From NCBI GenBank assembly GCA_038363005.1, contig JBBQBI010000025.1:9634-73633 (forward strand): a DNA stretch of 64,000 nucleotides. Reading direction: 5' to 3'. The notes under the pieces were generated by a model that had not been told where the DNA came from, ran no database searches, and was given only the letters and a program-made list of their open reading frames with translations. Positions 11,218-19,053 of the stretch are shown here, piece by piece (within the stretch, counting starts at the first letter, position 1; each line of letters opens with the position of its first letter). Source of the DNA: JAKOWB01 sp038363005 (GTDB lineage Bacteria; Pseudomonadota; Alphaproteobacteria; Kiloniellales; JACOMY01). The position numbers were made by a program, and so were the translations under genes.

Positions 11218-11245
11218 GGCCCGCCGCTCTGCTATAAGGCGGGCC
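11218..11245 (+). promoter_or_regulatory. Hairpin immediately before the glmM ribosome-binding site
   Basis: GGCCCGCC at 11218-11225 and GGCGGGCC at 11238-11245 form a perfect eight-base stem with a 12-base loop containing CTATAA. The stem ends one base before the glmM Shine-Dalgarno (TGGGAGGA). It could be a translational control element or the end of a folP transcript, or CTATAA could be a -10 box. I cannot tell these apart from sequence. Confidence 0.4.
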
Positions 11246-11256
11246 TGGGAGGACAC

Positions 11257-12600
11257 ATGACCCGCAAGCTTTTCGGCACCGATGGCATCCGGGGCCGCGC
11301 CAATGTCGAGCCCATGACGCCGGAAACGGCGCTGGCGGTGGCGCGCGCGGCGGGGGCGGAGTTCACCCGCGGCGAGCATCGCCACCAGGTGGTGATCGGC
11401 AAGGACACGCGGCTGTCGGGCTATCTCATCGAGCCGGCGCTAACTGCCGGTTTCATCGCCGTTGGTATGGACGTGGTGCTGCTGGGGCCGCTGCCGACCC
11501 CGGCGGTGGGCATGCTGACGCGTTCGCTGCGGGCCGACCTGGGGGTCATGATCTCGGCCTCGCACAATCCCTTCGAGGACAACGGCATCAAGCTGTTCGG
11601 CCCCGATGGCTTCAAGCTGTCGGACGAGGTCGAGGTGCGCATCGAGCGGCGCATCCGTGATGGCAACCGCGACAGCGCGGCGCCCAGCGAGCAGCTGGGC
11701 CGCGCCCGCCGGCTGGACGACGCGCTGGGCCGCTACATCGAGTTCGTCAAGGCGACCTTCCCGCGTGAGCTCAGCCTGGCCGGCCTGAAGATCGTCATCG
11801 ACTGCGCCAACGGCGCCGCCTATCGCGTGGCGCCGACTGTGCTCTACGAGCTGGGGGCCGAGGTGGTGCCGCTGGGCGTGGCGCCGGACGGCCTGAACAT
11901 CAACAAGGGTTGCGGCGCCACCCATCCCGAGGCCATGCAGGCCGCCGTGGTGGCGCAGGGCGCCGACCTGGGCATCGCGCTGGATGGCGACGCCGACCGC
12001 GTGCTGCTGGCCGACGAGACCGGCCGCCTGGTCGATGGCGACCAGCTGATGGCGCTGGTGGCCAAGGGCTGCCAGACCGCCAGCCGCCTGCAGGGCGGCG
12101 GGCTGGTGGCGACCGTCATGTCGAACCTGGGGTTGGAGCGCTGGTTGGCGGCCAACGGCATGACGCTGCGCCGCACCCCGGTGGGCGACCGCTACGTGGT
12201 GGAAACCATGCGCGCCGAGGGCTTCAATGTCGGTGGCGAGCAGTCGGGCCACATCGTGCTGTCGGACTATTCCACCACCGGCGACGGCCTGATCGCCGCG
12301 CTGCAGGTGCTGGCCGAGATCGTGCGCGCCGGCCGCCCGGCCAGCGAGGTCACGCATCTGTTCGAACGCCTGCCGCAGGTACTGCGCTCGGTGCGCTACG
12401 CCGCCGGGCAACAGCCGCTGGAGGCCGCCAGCGTGAAGGCGGCGATCCAGGACGGCGAGGCGGCGCTGCACGGCCGTGGCCGCCTGCTGATCCGCAAGTC
12501 GGGCACCGAGCCGGTGGTGCGCGTGATGGCCGAGGGCGAGGATGAGGGCGCGGTGACCCTGGTGGTCGAGCGCATCTGCGCCGCGCTGGCCGCCGCCTAG
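11257..12600 (+). CDS. glmM: Phosphoglucosamine mutase
   Basis: This 447-residue alpha-D-phosphohexomutase converts glucosamine-6-phosphate to glucosamine-1-phosphate for UDP-GlcNAc, peptidoglycan and LPS synthesis. It begins MTRKLFGTDGIRG. The phosphoserine motif ISASHNPFEDNGIK has the active serine at about residue 102, as in E. coli. The metal loop is LDGDADR, the sugar-binding loop is GGEQSGHI, and the phosphate-binding loop RKSGTEPVVRVMAEG lies near the C-terminus. The ribosome-binding site GGGAGGA is optimal. The folP-glmM pairing after ftsH is common in alphaproteobacteria. Confidence 0.97.
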   Translation: MTRKLFGTDGIRGRANVEPMTPETALAVARAAGAEFTRGEHRHQVVIGKDTRLSGYLIEPALTAGFIAVGMDVVLLGPLPTPAVGMLTRSLRADLGVMISASHNPFEDNGIKLFGPDGFKLSDEVEVRIERRIRDGNRDSAAPSEQLGRARRLDDALGRYIEFVKATFPRELSLAGLKIVIDCANGAAYRVAPTVLYELGAEVVPLGVAPDGLNINKGCGATHPEAMQAAVVAQGADLGIALDGDADRVLLADETGRLVDGDQLMALVAKGCQTASRLQGGGLVATVMSNLGLERWLAANGMTLRRTPVGDRYVVETMRAEGFNVGGEQSGHIVLSDYSTTGDGLIAALQVLAEIVRAGRPASEVTHLFERLPQVLRSVRYAAGQQPLEAASVKAAIQDGEAALHGRGRLLIRKSGTEPVVRVMAEGEDEGAVTLVVERICAALAAA

Positions 12601-12609
12601 GACCCCACC

Positions 12610-13428
12610 ATGCAACCGACAACGCAGCGCGGCCGGGTGCTGATCATCGCCGGATCAGATTCCGGCGGCGGCGCCGGCATCCAGGCCGACATCAAGGCGG
12701 TGACCGCGCTGGGCGGCTTCGCCATGACCGCGATCACTGCGCTGACGGCGCAGAACACCCAGGGCGTCTTCGGCATCCACGCCGTGCCCACCGCCTTTAT
12801 CCGCCAACAGATTCAAGTGGTGTTGGATGACCTGGGCGCCGATGCGCTGAAGACCGGCATGCTGCACAGCGTGCCGGTGATCGAGGCGGTGTGCGACGAG
12901 ATCGCCGGGCGCGCCGCCGGCCTGCCGCTGGTCGCCGACCCGGTCATGGTGGCGCAGTCCGGCGCGACGCTGCTGGAAGCCGACGCCGTCGCCGCGCTGA
13001 CCCGCGATCTGGTGCCGCTGGCGGCGCTGCTGACGCCCAACGCGCCGGAGGCCGAGCGCCTGACCGGGCTGACGGTAAACGACCTGGAGGGGCAGAAGCG
13101 TGCCGCCGAGCGGCTGCTGTCGCTGGGCGCGCGGGCGGTCCTGGTCAAGGGCGGTCATCTGGCGGGCGAAATGGTCAGCGACGTGCTGGCCAGCGCCGCC
13201 GGCCTGGAGGTGCTGAGCAGCCCGCGGCTGGAAACCCGGCACACCCACGGCACCGGCTGCACGCTGGCCTCGGCCATCGCCGTCGGCCTGGCCCAGGGCC
13301 TGGCGCTGCGCCCCGCCGTGGTGCGGGCGCGTGCCTATCTTTGGCAGGCGCTGGCGACGGCGCCCGGTTTCGGTCGCGGCCAGGGGCCGGTGAACCACGT
13401 GCATACGGTGCGTCCCTTCGATGCGTGA
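12610..13428 (+). CDS. thiD: Hydroxymethylpyrimidine (phosphate) kinase
   Basis: This 272-residue ribokinase-fold enzyme phosphorylates HMP and HMP-phosphate in thiamine synthesis and salvage. The N-terminal IIAGSDSGGGAGIQADIKAV is nearly diagnostic. LVADPVMVAQSG and LTPNAPEAERL are substrate and ATP-site blocks. The anion hole with the catalytic aspartate region is represented by THGTGCTLASAIA near residue 215. It begins nine bases after glmM and overlaps the following glycosyltransferase by eight bases, so translation of that gene may depend on it. There is no other thiamine gene nearby. Confidence 0.95.
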   Translation: MQPTTQRGRVLIIAGSDSGGGAGIQADIKAVTALGGFAMTAITALTAQNTQGVFGIHAVPTAFIRQQIQVVLDDLGADALKTGMLHSVPVIEAVCDEIAGRAAGLPLVADPVMVAQSGATLLEADAVAALTRDLVPLAALLTPNAPEAERLTGLTVNDLEGQKRAAERLLSLGARAVLVKGGHLAGEMVSDVLASAAGLEVLSSPRLETRHTHGTGCTLASAIAVGLAQGLALRPAVVRARAYLWQALATAPGFGRGQGPVNHVHTVRPFDA

Positions 13429-14956
13429 CAGCGGTTATCGCCTGGCGCTGCCGGCGGTGCTGCTGCTGGCCCTGCTGGTGCGCCTCTATCGGCTGGATGC
13501 GCTGTCCTTCTGGCTCGACGAGGTGGCGACCTTGCGCTTCGCCCACGGCAGCATCTTCACCATCTGGGGCGAGGATACCCATCCGCCGCTGTACTACGCG
13601 CTGATCAGCGGCTGGCGGCTGCTGGGCGAGAGCGAGTATGCGCTGCGGCTGTCGTCGGTCCTGCTCAGCCTGGGCAGCGTGGCGGCGCTCCATGCCGCCG
13701 GCGTGGCGTTGGGTGGCCGGCTGACCGGCTTGCTGGCTGGGGTGCTGCTGGCGCTTTCCCCCATGGCCCTGCAGTTCGCCCAGGAGCTGCGCATGTACGC
13801 GCTGCTGGAATGCAGTGTGGCGCTGGGCCTGCTGGGCCTGGTGCGCTTGCTGCGTGATCCGGCGGCGGTGGCGGCGACGCCGCTGCTGGGCGCCACGGCC
13901 GACCGGGCTGGGGCGCGCCAGGTGCGCTGGTCCTGGGCACTCTATGGCCTGGGCAGCGTGCTGGCGCTCTATAGCCACAACATGGGGTTCCTCTGGCCGC
14001 TGGCGGCCAACGTCGCGGTCCCGCTGGCCTGGTGGCCGGCGCCGGCGCGCTGGCGTCTGGCGCGGCGCTGGCTGACGGTCAACGCTGGGGTGCTGGCTCT
14101 CTGGGCGCTCTACTGGCCGGCGCTGCGGGCACAGGCCGAACGGGTGATTGGCGATTTCTGGATGCAGCAGCCGACGGCGAACGACGCCCTCGGCCAGCTG
14201 GGCTACCTCGATCTGGGCCTGGGGCCCTGGTTCGACGGCCTGGAACTGGCGTTGGCGGCGCTGTTCCTGGCGCTCGCCGGGCTCGGCCTCGCGGCGCTGC
14301 GCTCGCGCGCCCTGGTGCTGCTGCTTTTGATCGCTTGCCTGCTGCCGCCGCTGGTGGAGTTCGGCCTGGTGCTGGTGGCGCGCCCGCTGTTTGCCAGCAA
14401 GTCGATCATCTGGACCGCGCTGCCGTTCCTGCTGGCCATGGCGCGTGGCCTGGCCTGGCTGTTGGAAGCGGCGCGGCGGCGGCGCGCCCGGCCGTGGTTG
14501 GTGGCGGCGCTGGGGCTGGTGGTCGCCGTGGTCGCGGTGCGCGGTGCGATGCTGAACAACTACAGCGGCCGCTGGCACAAGGCGGACTGGCGCGGGTCGG
14601 TCGCCACGCTGTCGCTGCTGGCGCGGCCGGACGACCGCATCCTGCTGCATCCCTTCTTCGAGGTGGTGAGCTTCAACCACTATGCCGCCCGCCAGTCGCT
14701 TGCCGGCCGGCCGGAGCTGCCAGCCGACCGCGAGGGCACCAGCAGCCTGGACCGCGTCGCCGCGGTGGCGCGGTCGCTGGTCCCCGGCGATCGCCTGTGG
14801 TTGGTCCGCTCGCTCTGGTACTACGACGCGCTGCGCGACGCCGAGGCGCTGGTCAGTCAGGCGCGGCCCTGCCTTCGCCATGCCCAGGCCCTCAGTTTCA
14901 CCGGTATCGACCTCGACCTGTACGAGGCCGGCGACGATTGCGCCGCCGCGCCGTGA
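13421..14956 (+). CDS. GT39/PMT_2-type polytopic membrane glycosyltransferase, copy 1
   Basis: This 511-residue integral membrane protein has roughly ten hydrophobic segments. Near the N-terminus is the acidic catalytic-type motif LSFWLDEVATLRF, followed by EDTHPPLYYAL and FAQELRMYALLE. These features mark the ArnT/PMT superfamily of C-type (GT-C) glycosyltransferases, which use polyprenyl-phosphate sugars on the periplasmic side of the inner membrane. The acceptor is unknown. It overlaps thiD by eight bases and the next gene by four (GTGA). The following gene is clearly a paralogue with the same motifs in the same order, so the pair arose by tandem duplication. Confidence 0.85.
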   Translation: MRDSGYRLALPAVLLLALLVRLYRLDALSFWLDEVATLRFAHGSIFTIWGEDTHPPLYYALISGWRLLGESEYALRLSSVLLSLGSVAALHAAGVALGGRLTGLLAGVLLALSPMALQFAQELRMYALLECSVALGLLGLVRLLRDPAAVAATPLLGATADRAGARQVRWSWALYGLGSVLALYSHNMGFLWPLAANVAVPLAWWPAPARWRLARRWLTVNAGVLALWALYWPALRAQAERVIGDFWMQQPTANDALGQLGYLDLGLGPWFDGLELALAALFLALAGLGLAALRSRALVLLLLIACLLPPLVEFGLVLVARPLFASKSIIWTALPFLLAMARGLAWLLEAARRRRARPWLVAALGLVVAVVAVRGAMLNNYSGRWHKADWRGSVATLSLLARPDDRILLHPFFEVVSFNHYAARQSLAGRPELPADREGTSSLDRVAAVARSLVPGDRLWLVRSLWYYDALRDAEALVSQARPCLRHAQALSFTGIDLDLYEAGDDCAAAP

Positions 14957-16443
14957 AACGCTGGCGCTCCGATCCCTGGCTGCTGGGCATCCTGCTGCTG
15001 GGCCTCGGCCTCAGGCTTTGGCATCTCGGCCACTGGTCCTTCTGGACCGACGAGATCGCCAGCATCCTGTTTTCGCGCGGTTCCCTGGGGCAGATCTGGG
15101 GCTCCGACACCCACCCGCCGCTGTATTACGCCTTGCTGCACTTCTGGCGTCTGCTGGGTGAGCAGGAGGGGCCCCTCAGGCTCTCCTCGGCGCTGGTCTC
15201 GCTGGTCACGCTGCCAGTGATCTATCGGGCCGGGCGGCTGCTGGCCGGGCCGGCGGTCGGGCGCTGGGCGGCGCTGCTGCTGGCCACCTCGCCCATGGCC
15301 ATCACCTATGCGCAGGAGCTGCGCATGTACGCGCTGCTGGAGCTGGCCGGCGCCCTGGCGCTGCTGGGCCTGGTGGCGGTGGTGCAGCGGCCGGGCTGGG
15401 CCGCCGGGCCCTGGCGCGATGCCGGGGGGCGCGACGATCCGGGCCGCCGCGGCGCCTGGATCGCCTATGGCCTGGGCGCGCTGCTGGCGCTCTACAGCCA
15501 CAACACCGGCGGACTGCTGCCGGCGGCGGCGACACTGCTGGTCGCGGCCTGCTGGTGGCGGCGGCCGGACCGCCGCCGGCTGGCGCGCCGCTGGCTGCAG
15601 GTCAACGGCATCGTGCTGCTGCTGTGGCTACCTTACCTGCCGTGGTTCCTGCGCCAGGCGAGTCGCGTCGCCAGGGGCTTCTGGGCCAAGACGCCAGACC
15701 TGCCCGACCTGGGCGGGGCGCTGGCCTGGATCCACCTTGGCGCGGACTTCCGCAACACGCTGCTGGGGCCGTGGGTGCTGGCCGCGCTGGTGCTGCTGTT
15801 CCTAGCGCTGCTGGGCCTGGGCATCGCCCGTCTGGCGCGGCAGCGCACGCTGCTGGTGCTGCTGCTCGGCCTCATGCTGCTGCCGACGGCGATGGAGCTG
15901 CTGGCCGGAATCTTCAAGCCGATCTTCGTGCCGCGCACGCTGATCTGGACGGCGCTTCCCTGCCTGCTGCTGCTGGCGCTGGGCCTGGAGCAGCTGCGTC
16001 GCCGCCGTCGCGCACTGCCGCTGCTGGCGCTGCTGCTGGCGGCGCGGCTGCTGCTGGCTGGCGTCAGCTTCAGCGAACAGGCCAAGGCGGACTGGCGGGG
16101 CATGACGGCACTGCTGGTCGAGCGCGTGGCGCCGGGTGAGCTGCTGCTGGTCGATCCCTATTTCGACCTGCCGGTCTTCGCCTTCTACTTGCAGCGCGAC
16201 CATCCCGGGCGCACCGGCTTCGTGATGCTGCAGCTCAATCGCTGGCAACGCGACTTCGCGGTGGAGATGCTGCGCGACTGGCCCAGCCAGCGCGCCATCT
16301 GGTTTGTACAGGGTGTGCGCTCGCACCTGATCCTCGACCGCCCGGCCTTCATCCGGGAGGCACAGCCCTGCGCGCGCCAGACCGAAAGCCTGCGGCTCCA
16401 GGGCGTGGAATTGGACCGCTACAGCCTCGACGACGGCTGCTAG
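14953..16443 (+). CDS. GT39/PMT_2-type polytopic membrane glycosyltransferase, copy 2
   Basis: This 496-residue paralogue of the preceding gene has the parallel motifs WSFWTDEIASILF, SDTHPPLYYALLHFW and YAQELRMYALLE, with a similar pattern of membrane helices. The GTG at 14953 overlaps the stop of copy 1 by four bases, which indicates translational coupling. The frame is open for another 900 bases upstream, but that stretch is the shadow of copy 1. A GT-C enzyme acting on a lipid-linked sugar is expected; donor and acceptor cannot be read from sequence. Its TAG stop overlaps the stop of the convergent MocR gene in a shared CTAG. Confidence 0.85.
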   Translation: MKRWRSDPWLLGILLLGLGLRLWHLGHWSFWTDEIASILFSRGSLGQIWGSDTHPPLYYALLHFWRLLGEQEGPLRLSSALVSLVTLPVIYRAGRLLAGPAVGRWAALLLATSPMAITYAQELRMYALLELAGALALLGLVAVVQRPGWAAGPWRDAGGRDDPGRRGAWIAYGLGALLALYSHNTGGLLPAAATLLVAACWWRRPDRRRLARRWLQVNGIVLLLWLPYLPWFLRQASRVARGFWAKTPDLPDLGGALAWIHLGADFRNTLLGPWVLAALVLLFLALLGLGIARLARQRTLLVLLLGLMLLPTAMELLAGIFKPIFVPRTLIWTALPCLLLLALGLEQLRRRRRALPLLALLLAARLLLAGVSFSEQAKADWRGMTALLVERVAPGELLLVDPYFDLPVFAFYLQRDHPGRTGFVMLQLNRWQRDFAVEMLRDWPSQRAIWFVQGVRSHLILDRPAFIREAQPCARQTESLRLQGVELDRYSLDDGC

Positions 16444-17855
16444 ATAACCGGGAAGTGCGTGGCGCCGGCGCCGGACAGGATGTCGGCGATGATGCCCAGG
16501 CCGGTTTCCAGCTCGCCGCGGGTGCGCGGCGCGGCGACCGAGACGCGCACCGCGTGCGGCACCGACTGGCGGCCGGTGGCGAAGACGTCAGCGGCGGCGA
16601 CGCCGACATTGCGGCGCTGCGTCTCGTGGGCGAAGGCCTCGCGGCGCCAGGGCTCCGGCAGGGTCAGCCAGACGTGCATGGCGGTCGGCTGGCGCGCCAT
16701 CTCGTAGTTGCCCAGCATCCGCGTGGCGATGCCCTGTCGCGCACGTGCTTCCTCGCGGATCAGCGCTGCGTTGCGCTGCGCCACGCCGTCGCGGATCAAC
16801 CGCGCCGCGGTCTCCTGCAGCAGCGGGCTGGCCATCACCGAGGAGGCCCGCATGGCGATCAGGCCGGCGTCGATCAGCGCCTCCGGACCGGCTAGGTAAC
16901 CGACGCGCAGGGCCGGCGCCACCGACTTCGACAGGTTGGTGATGTAGAGCGACAGCTCGGGCGCGAAGCTGGACAGCGGCTTCACCGGCTCGTCGAGCAG
17001 GAAGTTGTAGATGTCGTCCTCGATGATGGTGACGCCATGGCGGCGGCAGACCTCGGCGACGGCGCGGCGGCGCTCCAGGCTCATCACCGTGTTGGTCGGG
17101 TTCTGCAGCGTCGGGATGGCATAGACCGCCTTGGCGCCGGTGGCGCGGATCGCCGCGTCCAGCGCGTCGGGCAGCAGGCCGTCGCCATCGCACTCGACGC
17201 CGTGCAGCCGCAGGCCCAGCAGCCGGGCCACCGACTTGACGCCGAAGAAGGTCAGCTGCTCGGTCAGCAGCACGTCGCCGGCGCGCAGCACGCTGGCCGC
17301 GGCGATCATCATGGCGTGCTGCGCCCCGTGGGTCGGCAGTACCTGGTTGGCCGGCACTTCGAAGCCGAAAGTCGCCAGCCACTGCTGGCCGGCCTCGCGG
17401 TGCGACATCAGTCCCTGCGAGGGGCGATAGCGCAGGTACTCGCCGAACTGCGGGTCCATGGCGACGGAAGAGAGCGCGCGGCCAATTTCGTCGGCCAGCG
17501 GCGCCGGTGGCGGCGCGTTGCCCGAGAGGTCGATGAAGTCGAGCTCGTTGCGGCCAGGCCGGGGCAATTGTGCCCGTTCATCCGGCTTTGTTCGTTCCGG
17601 ATAGTCCGGCGTCAGCGGGCGCACATAGGTGCCGCGGCCCACCTCGCCGGAAATCAATCCGCGGCGCTCGGCCTCGACATAGGCCCTGGTCACCGTGCCA
17701 ACGGTAACACCCAGCCGCCAGGCCAGCTCACGGTGAGTCGGCAGGCGTGCGCCGGCCGCAAGGCTGCCATCGGCGATGTCATGCTGCAGGGCGTCGGCGA
17801 TGGCCCGGTAACGCGGCCCGGAGCGGCCTTCCAGGCGGGGCAGCCAGTCATTCAT
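16440..17855 (-). CDS. MocR/PdxR-type regulator (GntR HTH fused to aminotransferase fold)
   Basis: The 471-residue protein has an N-terminal GntR winged helix (YRAIADALQHDIADG, LPTHRELAWRLGVTVGTVTRAY) joined to a fold-type I aminotransferase domain from about residue 100. PLP-binding motifs are visible: LPTHGAQHAMM, TLQNPTNTVMS, VTIIEDDIYNF and NLSKSVAPALRVGYLAG with the likely Schiff-base lysine. MocR proteins sense PLP or PLP-amine adducts and usually activate a divergent gene. The start at 17855 is fixed by GAGGAG seven bases upstream. The divergent DUF1127-phzF pair is the likely target. Whether any transaminase activity remains is unknown. Confidence 0.92.
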   Translation of the reverse strand: MNDWLPRLEGRSGPRYRAIADALQHDIADGSLAAGARLPTHRELAWRLGVTVGTVTRAYVEAERRGLISGEVGRGTYVRPLTPDYPERTKPDERAQLPRPGRNELDFIDLSGNAPPPAPLADEIGRALSSVAMDPQFGEYLRYRPSQGLMSHREAGQQWLATFGFEVPANQVLPTHGAQHAMMIAAASVLRAGDVLLTEQLTFFGVKSVARLLGLRLHGVECDGDGLLPDALDAAIRATGAKAVYAIPTLQNPTNTVMSLERRRAVAEVCRRHGVTIIEDDIYNFLLDEPVKPLSSFAPELSLYITNLSKSVAPALRVGYLAGPEALIDAGLIAMRASSVMASPLLQETAARLIRDGVAQRNAALIREEARARQGIATRMLGNYEMARQPTAMHVWLTLPEPWRREAFAHETQRRNVGVAAADVFATGRQSVPHAVRVSVAAPRTRGELETGLGIIADILSGAGATHFPVI

Positions 17856-17890
17856 CGGATCGCTCCTCGAAGCCACGGTCGTCATCGGAG

Positions 17891-17971
17891 TTGTCACGGT
17901 GACAATGTTTGTCTTGCGTTCGATTGTCTCCTTTTCTAGCGTGCTGTCAAGCAGATTGTCCGGGAATTGTC
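17891..17971. promoter_or_regulatory. Candidate MocR operator: dyad plus repeated TTGTC sites
   Basis: The 135-base gap between the MocR gene and DUF1127 contains a perfect dyad, TTGTCAC-G-GTGACAA, at 17891-17905. Further TTGTC words lie in the same orientation at 17909-17913, 17924-17928, 17956-17960 and 17967-17971. The last two belong to a near-perfect tandem repeat, ATTGTCCGGGA/ATTGTCCTGG. MocR regulators commonly bind direct repeats in such divergent gaps, so this is a plausible composite operator controlling both directions. Confidence 0.6.
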
Positions 17972-17990
17972 CTGGATAGAGGAGGAGAAG

Positions 17991-18212
17991 ATGGCTACAA
18001 TCTCATACGGCAAGACCTACGGCACGGTTTCGCGGCCCCTGGCCACGGTGCGCCAGGGCCTCGTCAAGATTGTCGATCGTCTCCTCGTCTGGCAGCGCCG
18101 CGCCGATGAGCGCGTCAGCCTGGGGCAGATGGACGATCACATGCTGAAGGACATCGGGCTGAACAGGTCCGACGTGATGCGCGAGAGCGCCAAGCCCTTC
18201 TGGAAGGGTTGA
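17991..18212 (+). CDS. Small DUF1127 protein
   Basis: This 73-residue basic protein has the DUF1127 (YjiS-like) C-terminal signature: LLVWQRRADERVSLGQMDDHMLKDIGLNRSDV read in segments, with the conserved MLKDIGL near residue 52. Small DUF1127 proteins are widespread in alphaproteobacteria, and several affect RNA turnover or phosphate and stress responses; no role can be read here. The ATG at 17991 directly follows GGAGGAG, which is preferable to the TTG at 17967. It is divergent from the MocR gene across the TTGTC-rich region and is followed after 31 bases by phzF, so the two are probably co-transcribed. Confidence 0.85.
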   Translation: MATISYGKTYGTVSRPLATVRQGLVKIVDRLLVWQRRADERVSLGQMDDHMLKDIGLNRSDVMRESAKPFWKG

Positions 18213-18243
18213 GCGCCAGGCGTCGGAGCGGGGAGGACAGGCC

Positions 18244-19050
18244 ATGACGACACTTCCGCTGTGGCAGGTCGATGCCTTCGCCGCCGCCCGCTTCAAGGGT
18301 AACCCGGCAGCCGTGGTCCCGCTGGACCGCTGGCTGCCGGACGCCCAGCTGCAAGCCATCGCGGCCGAGAACAACCTGGCGGAGACCGCCTTCTTGCTGC
18401 GCCTGGCCAAGGGCCGCTGGCACCTGCGCTGGTTCACCCCGGCGGTCGAGGTCAGGCTCTGCGGCCACGCCACCTTGGCGTCCGGCTACGTCATCGATCA
18501 GCACCTGGAGCCCGGTGTCAGTCCCATCACTTTCGAGACGTTGTCCGGCGAGCTCACCGTGGTGCGCGACGGCGAGCGCTACCAGCTCGACTTCCCCGCT
18601 TTTCCTCCGACCCGCGTCACCGACAGGTCCCGTGTCGCCGCCGTCGCCGCGGCCTTGGGCCAGGCGCCGCTCGAGGTATGGGAAAGCGACATGGTGCTGG
18701 CGCTGCTGTCCGACGCGGCGGCGGTGATCCAGGCCAAGCCCGATCTCCGCGCCTTGGCGACGCTGCCGGGCGACGGACTCATCGTCACCGCGGCTGGCGG
18801 TGCCGCGGCCCAAGGTGCCGACTTCGTCTCGCGCTACTTCGCGCCGCACGTCGGCATCGACGAGGATCCGGTCACCGGCTCGGCGCACTGTCGCCTTGCG
18901 CCCTTCTGGGCGGCACGCCTGGGCAAGAACGAGTTCTTTGCCCGCCAGGTCTCCGCCCGCGGCGGCGAGCTGTGGCTGACGCTGGCCGGTGATCGGGTGA
19001 AGATCGTTGGCCAGGTACAGCCCTACCTGGAAGGCCGCATCGCGGTCTGA
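18244..19050 (+). CDS. PhzF-family isomerase/epimerase-like protein
   Basis: This 268-residue protein of the PhzF (diaminopimelate-epimerase-like) fold has the N-terminal signature VDAFAAARFKGNPAAVV. The catalytic glutamate is in NNLAETAFLL (E47). The second-domain block is DEDPVTGSAHC near residue 210. PhzF itself isomerises a phenazine precursor, but most genomic homologues have unknown substrates and there are no phenazine genes here. Its promoter-proximal partner is a DUF1127 gene, with a divergent MocR regulator, which suggests control by a PLP-linked amine or amino-acid signal. It ends three bases before the convergent barrel gene. Confidence 0.88.
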   Translation: MTTLPLWQVDAFAAARFKGNPAAVVPLDRWLPDAQLQAIAAENNLAETAFLLRLAKGRWHLRWFTPAVEVRLCGHATLASGYVIDQHLEPGVSPITFETLSGELTVVRDGERYQLDFPAFPPTRVTDRSRVAAVAAALGQAPLEVWESDMVLALLSDAAAVIQAKPDLRALATLPGDGLIVTAAGGAAAQGADFVSRYFAPHVGIDEDPVTGSAHCRLAPFWAARLGKNEFFARQVSARGGELWLTLAGDRVKIVGQVQPYLEGRIAV

Positions 19051-19053
19051 CAG

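Noticed and set aside
13175..14881. Open frame of 568 codons on the - strand across thiD and the first glycosyltransferase
   Set aside because: The + strand proteins have clear family motifs; this product is Gln/Arg/Pro-rich with no domain.
18244..19050. Phenazine biosynthesis gene
   Set aside because: Only PhzF-family homology is present, without any other phz gene; such homologues are widespread and usually unrelated to phenazines.
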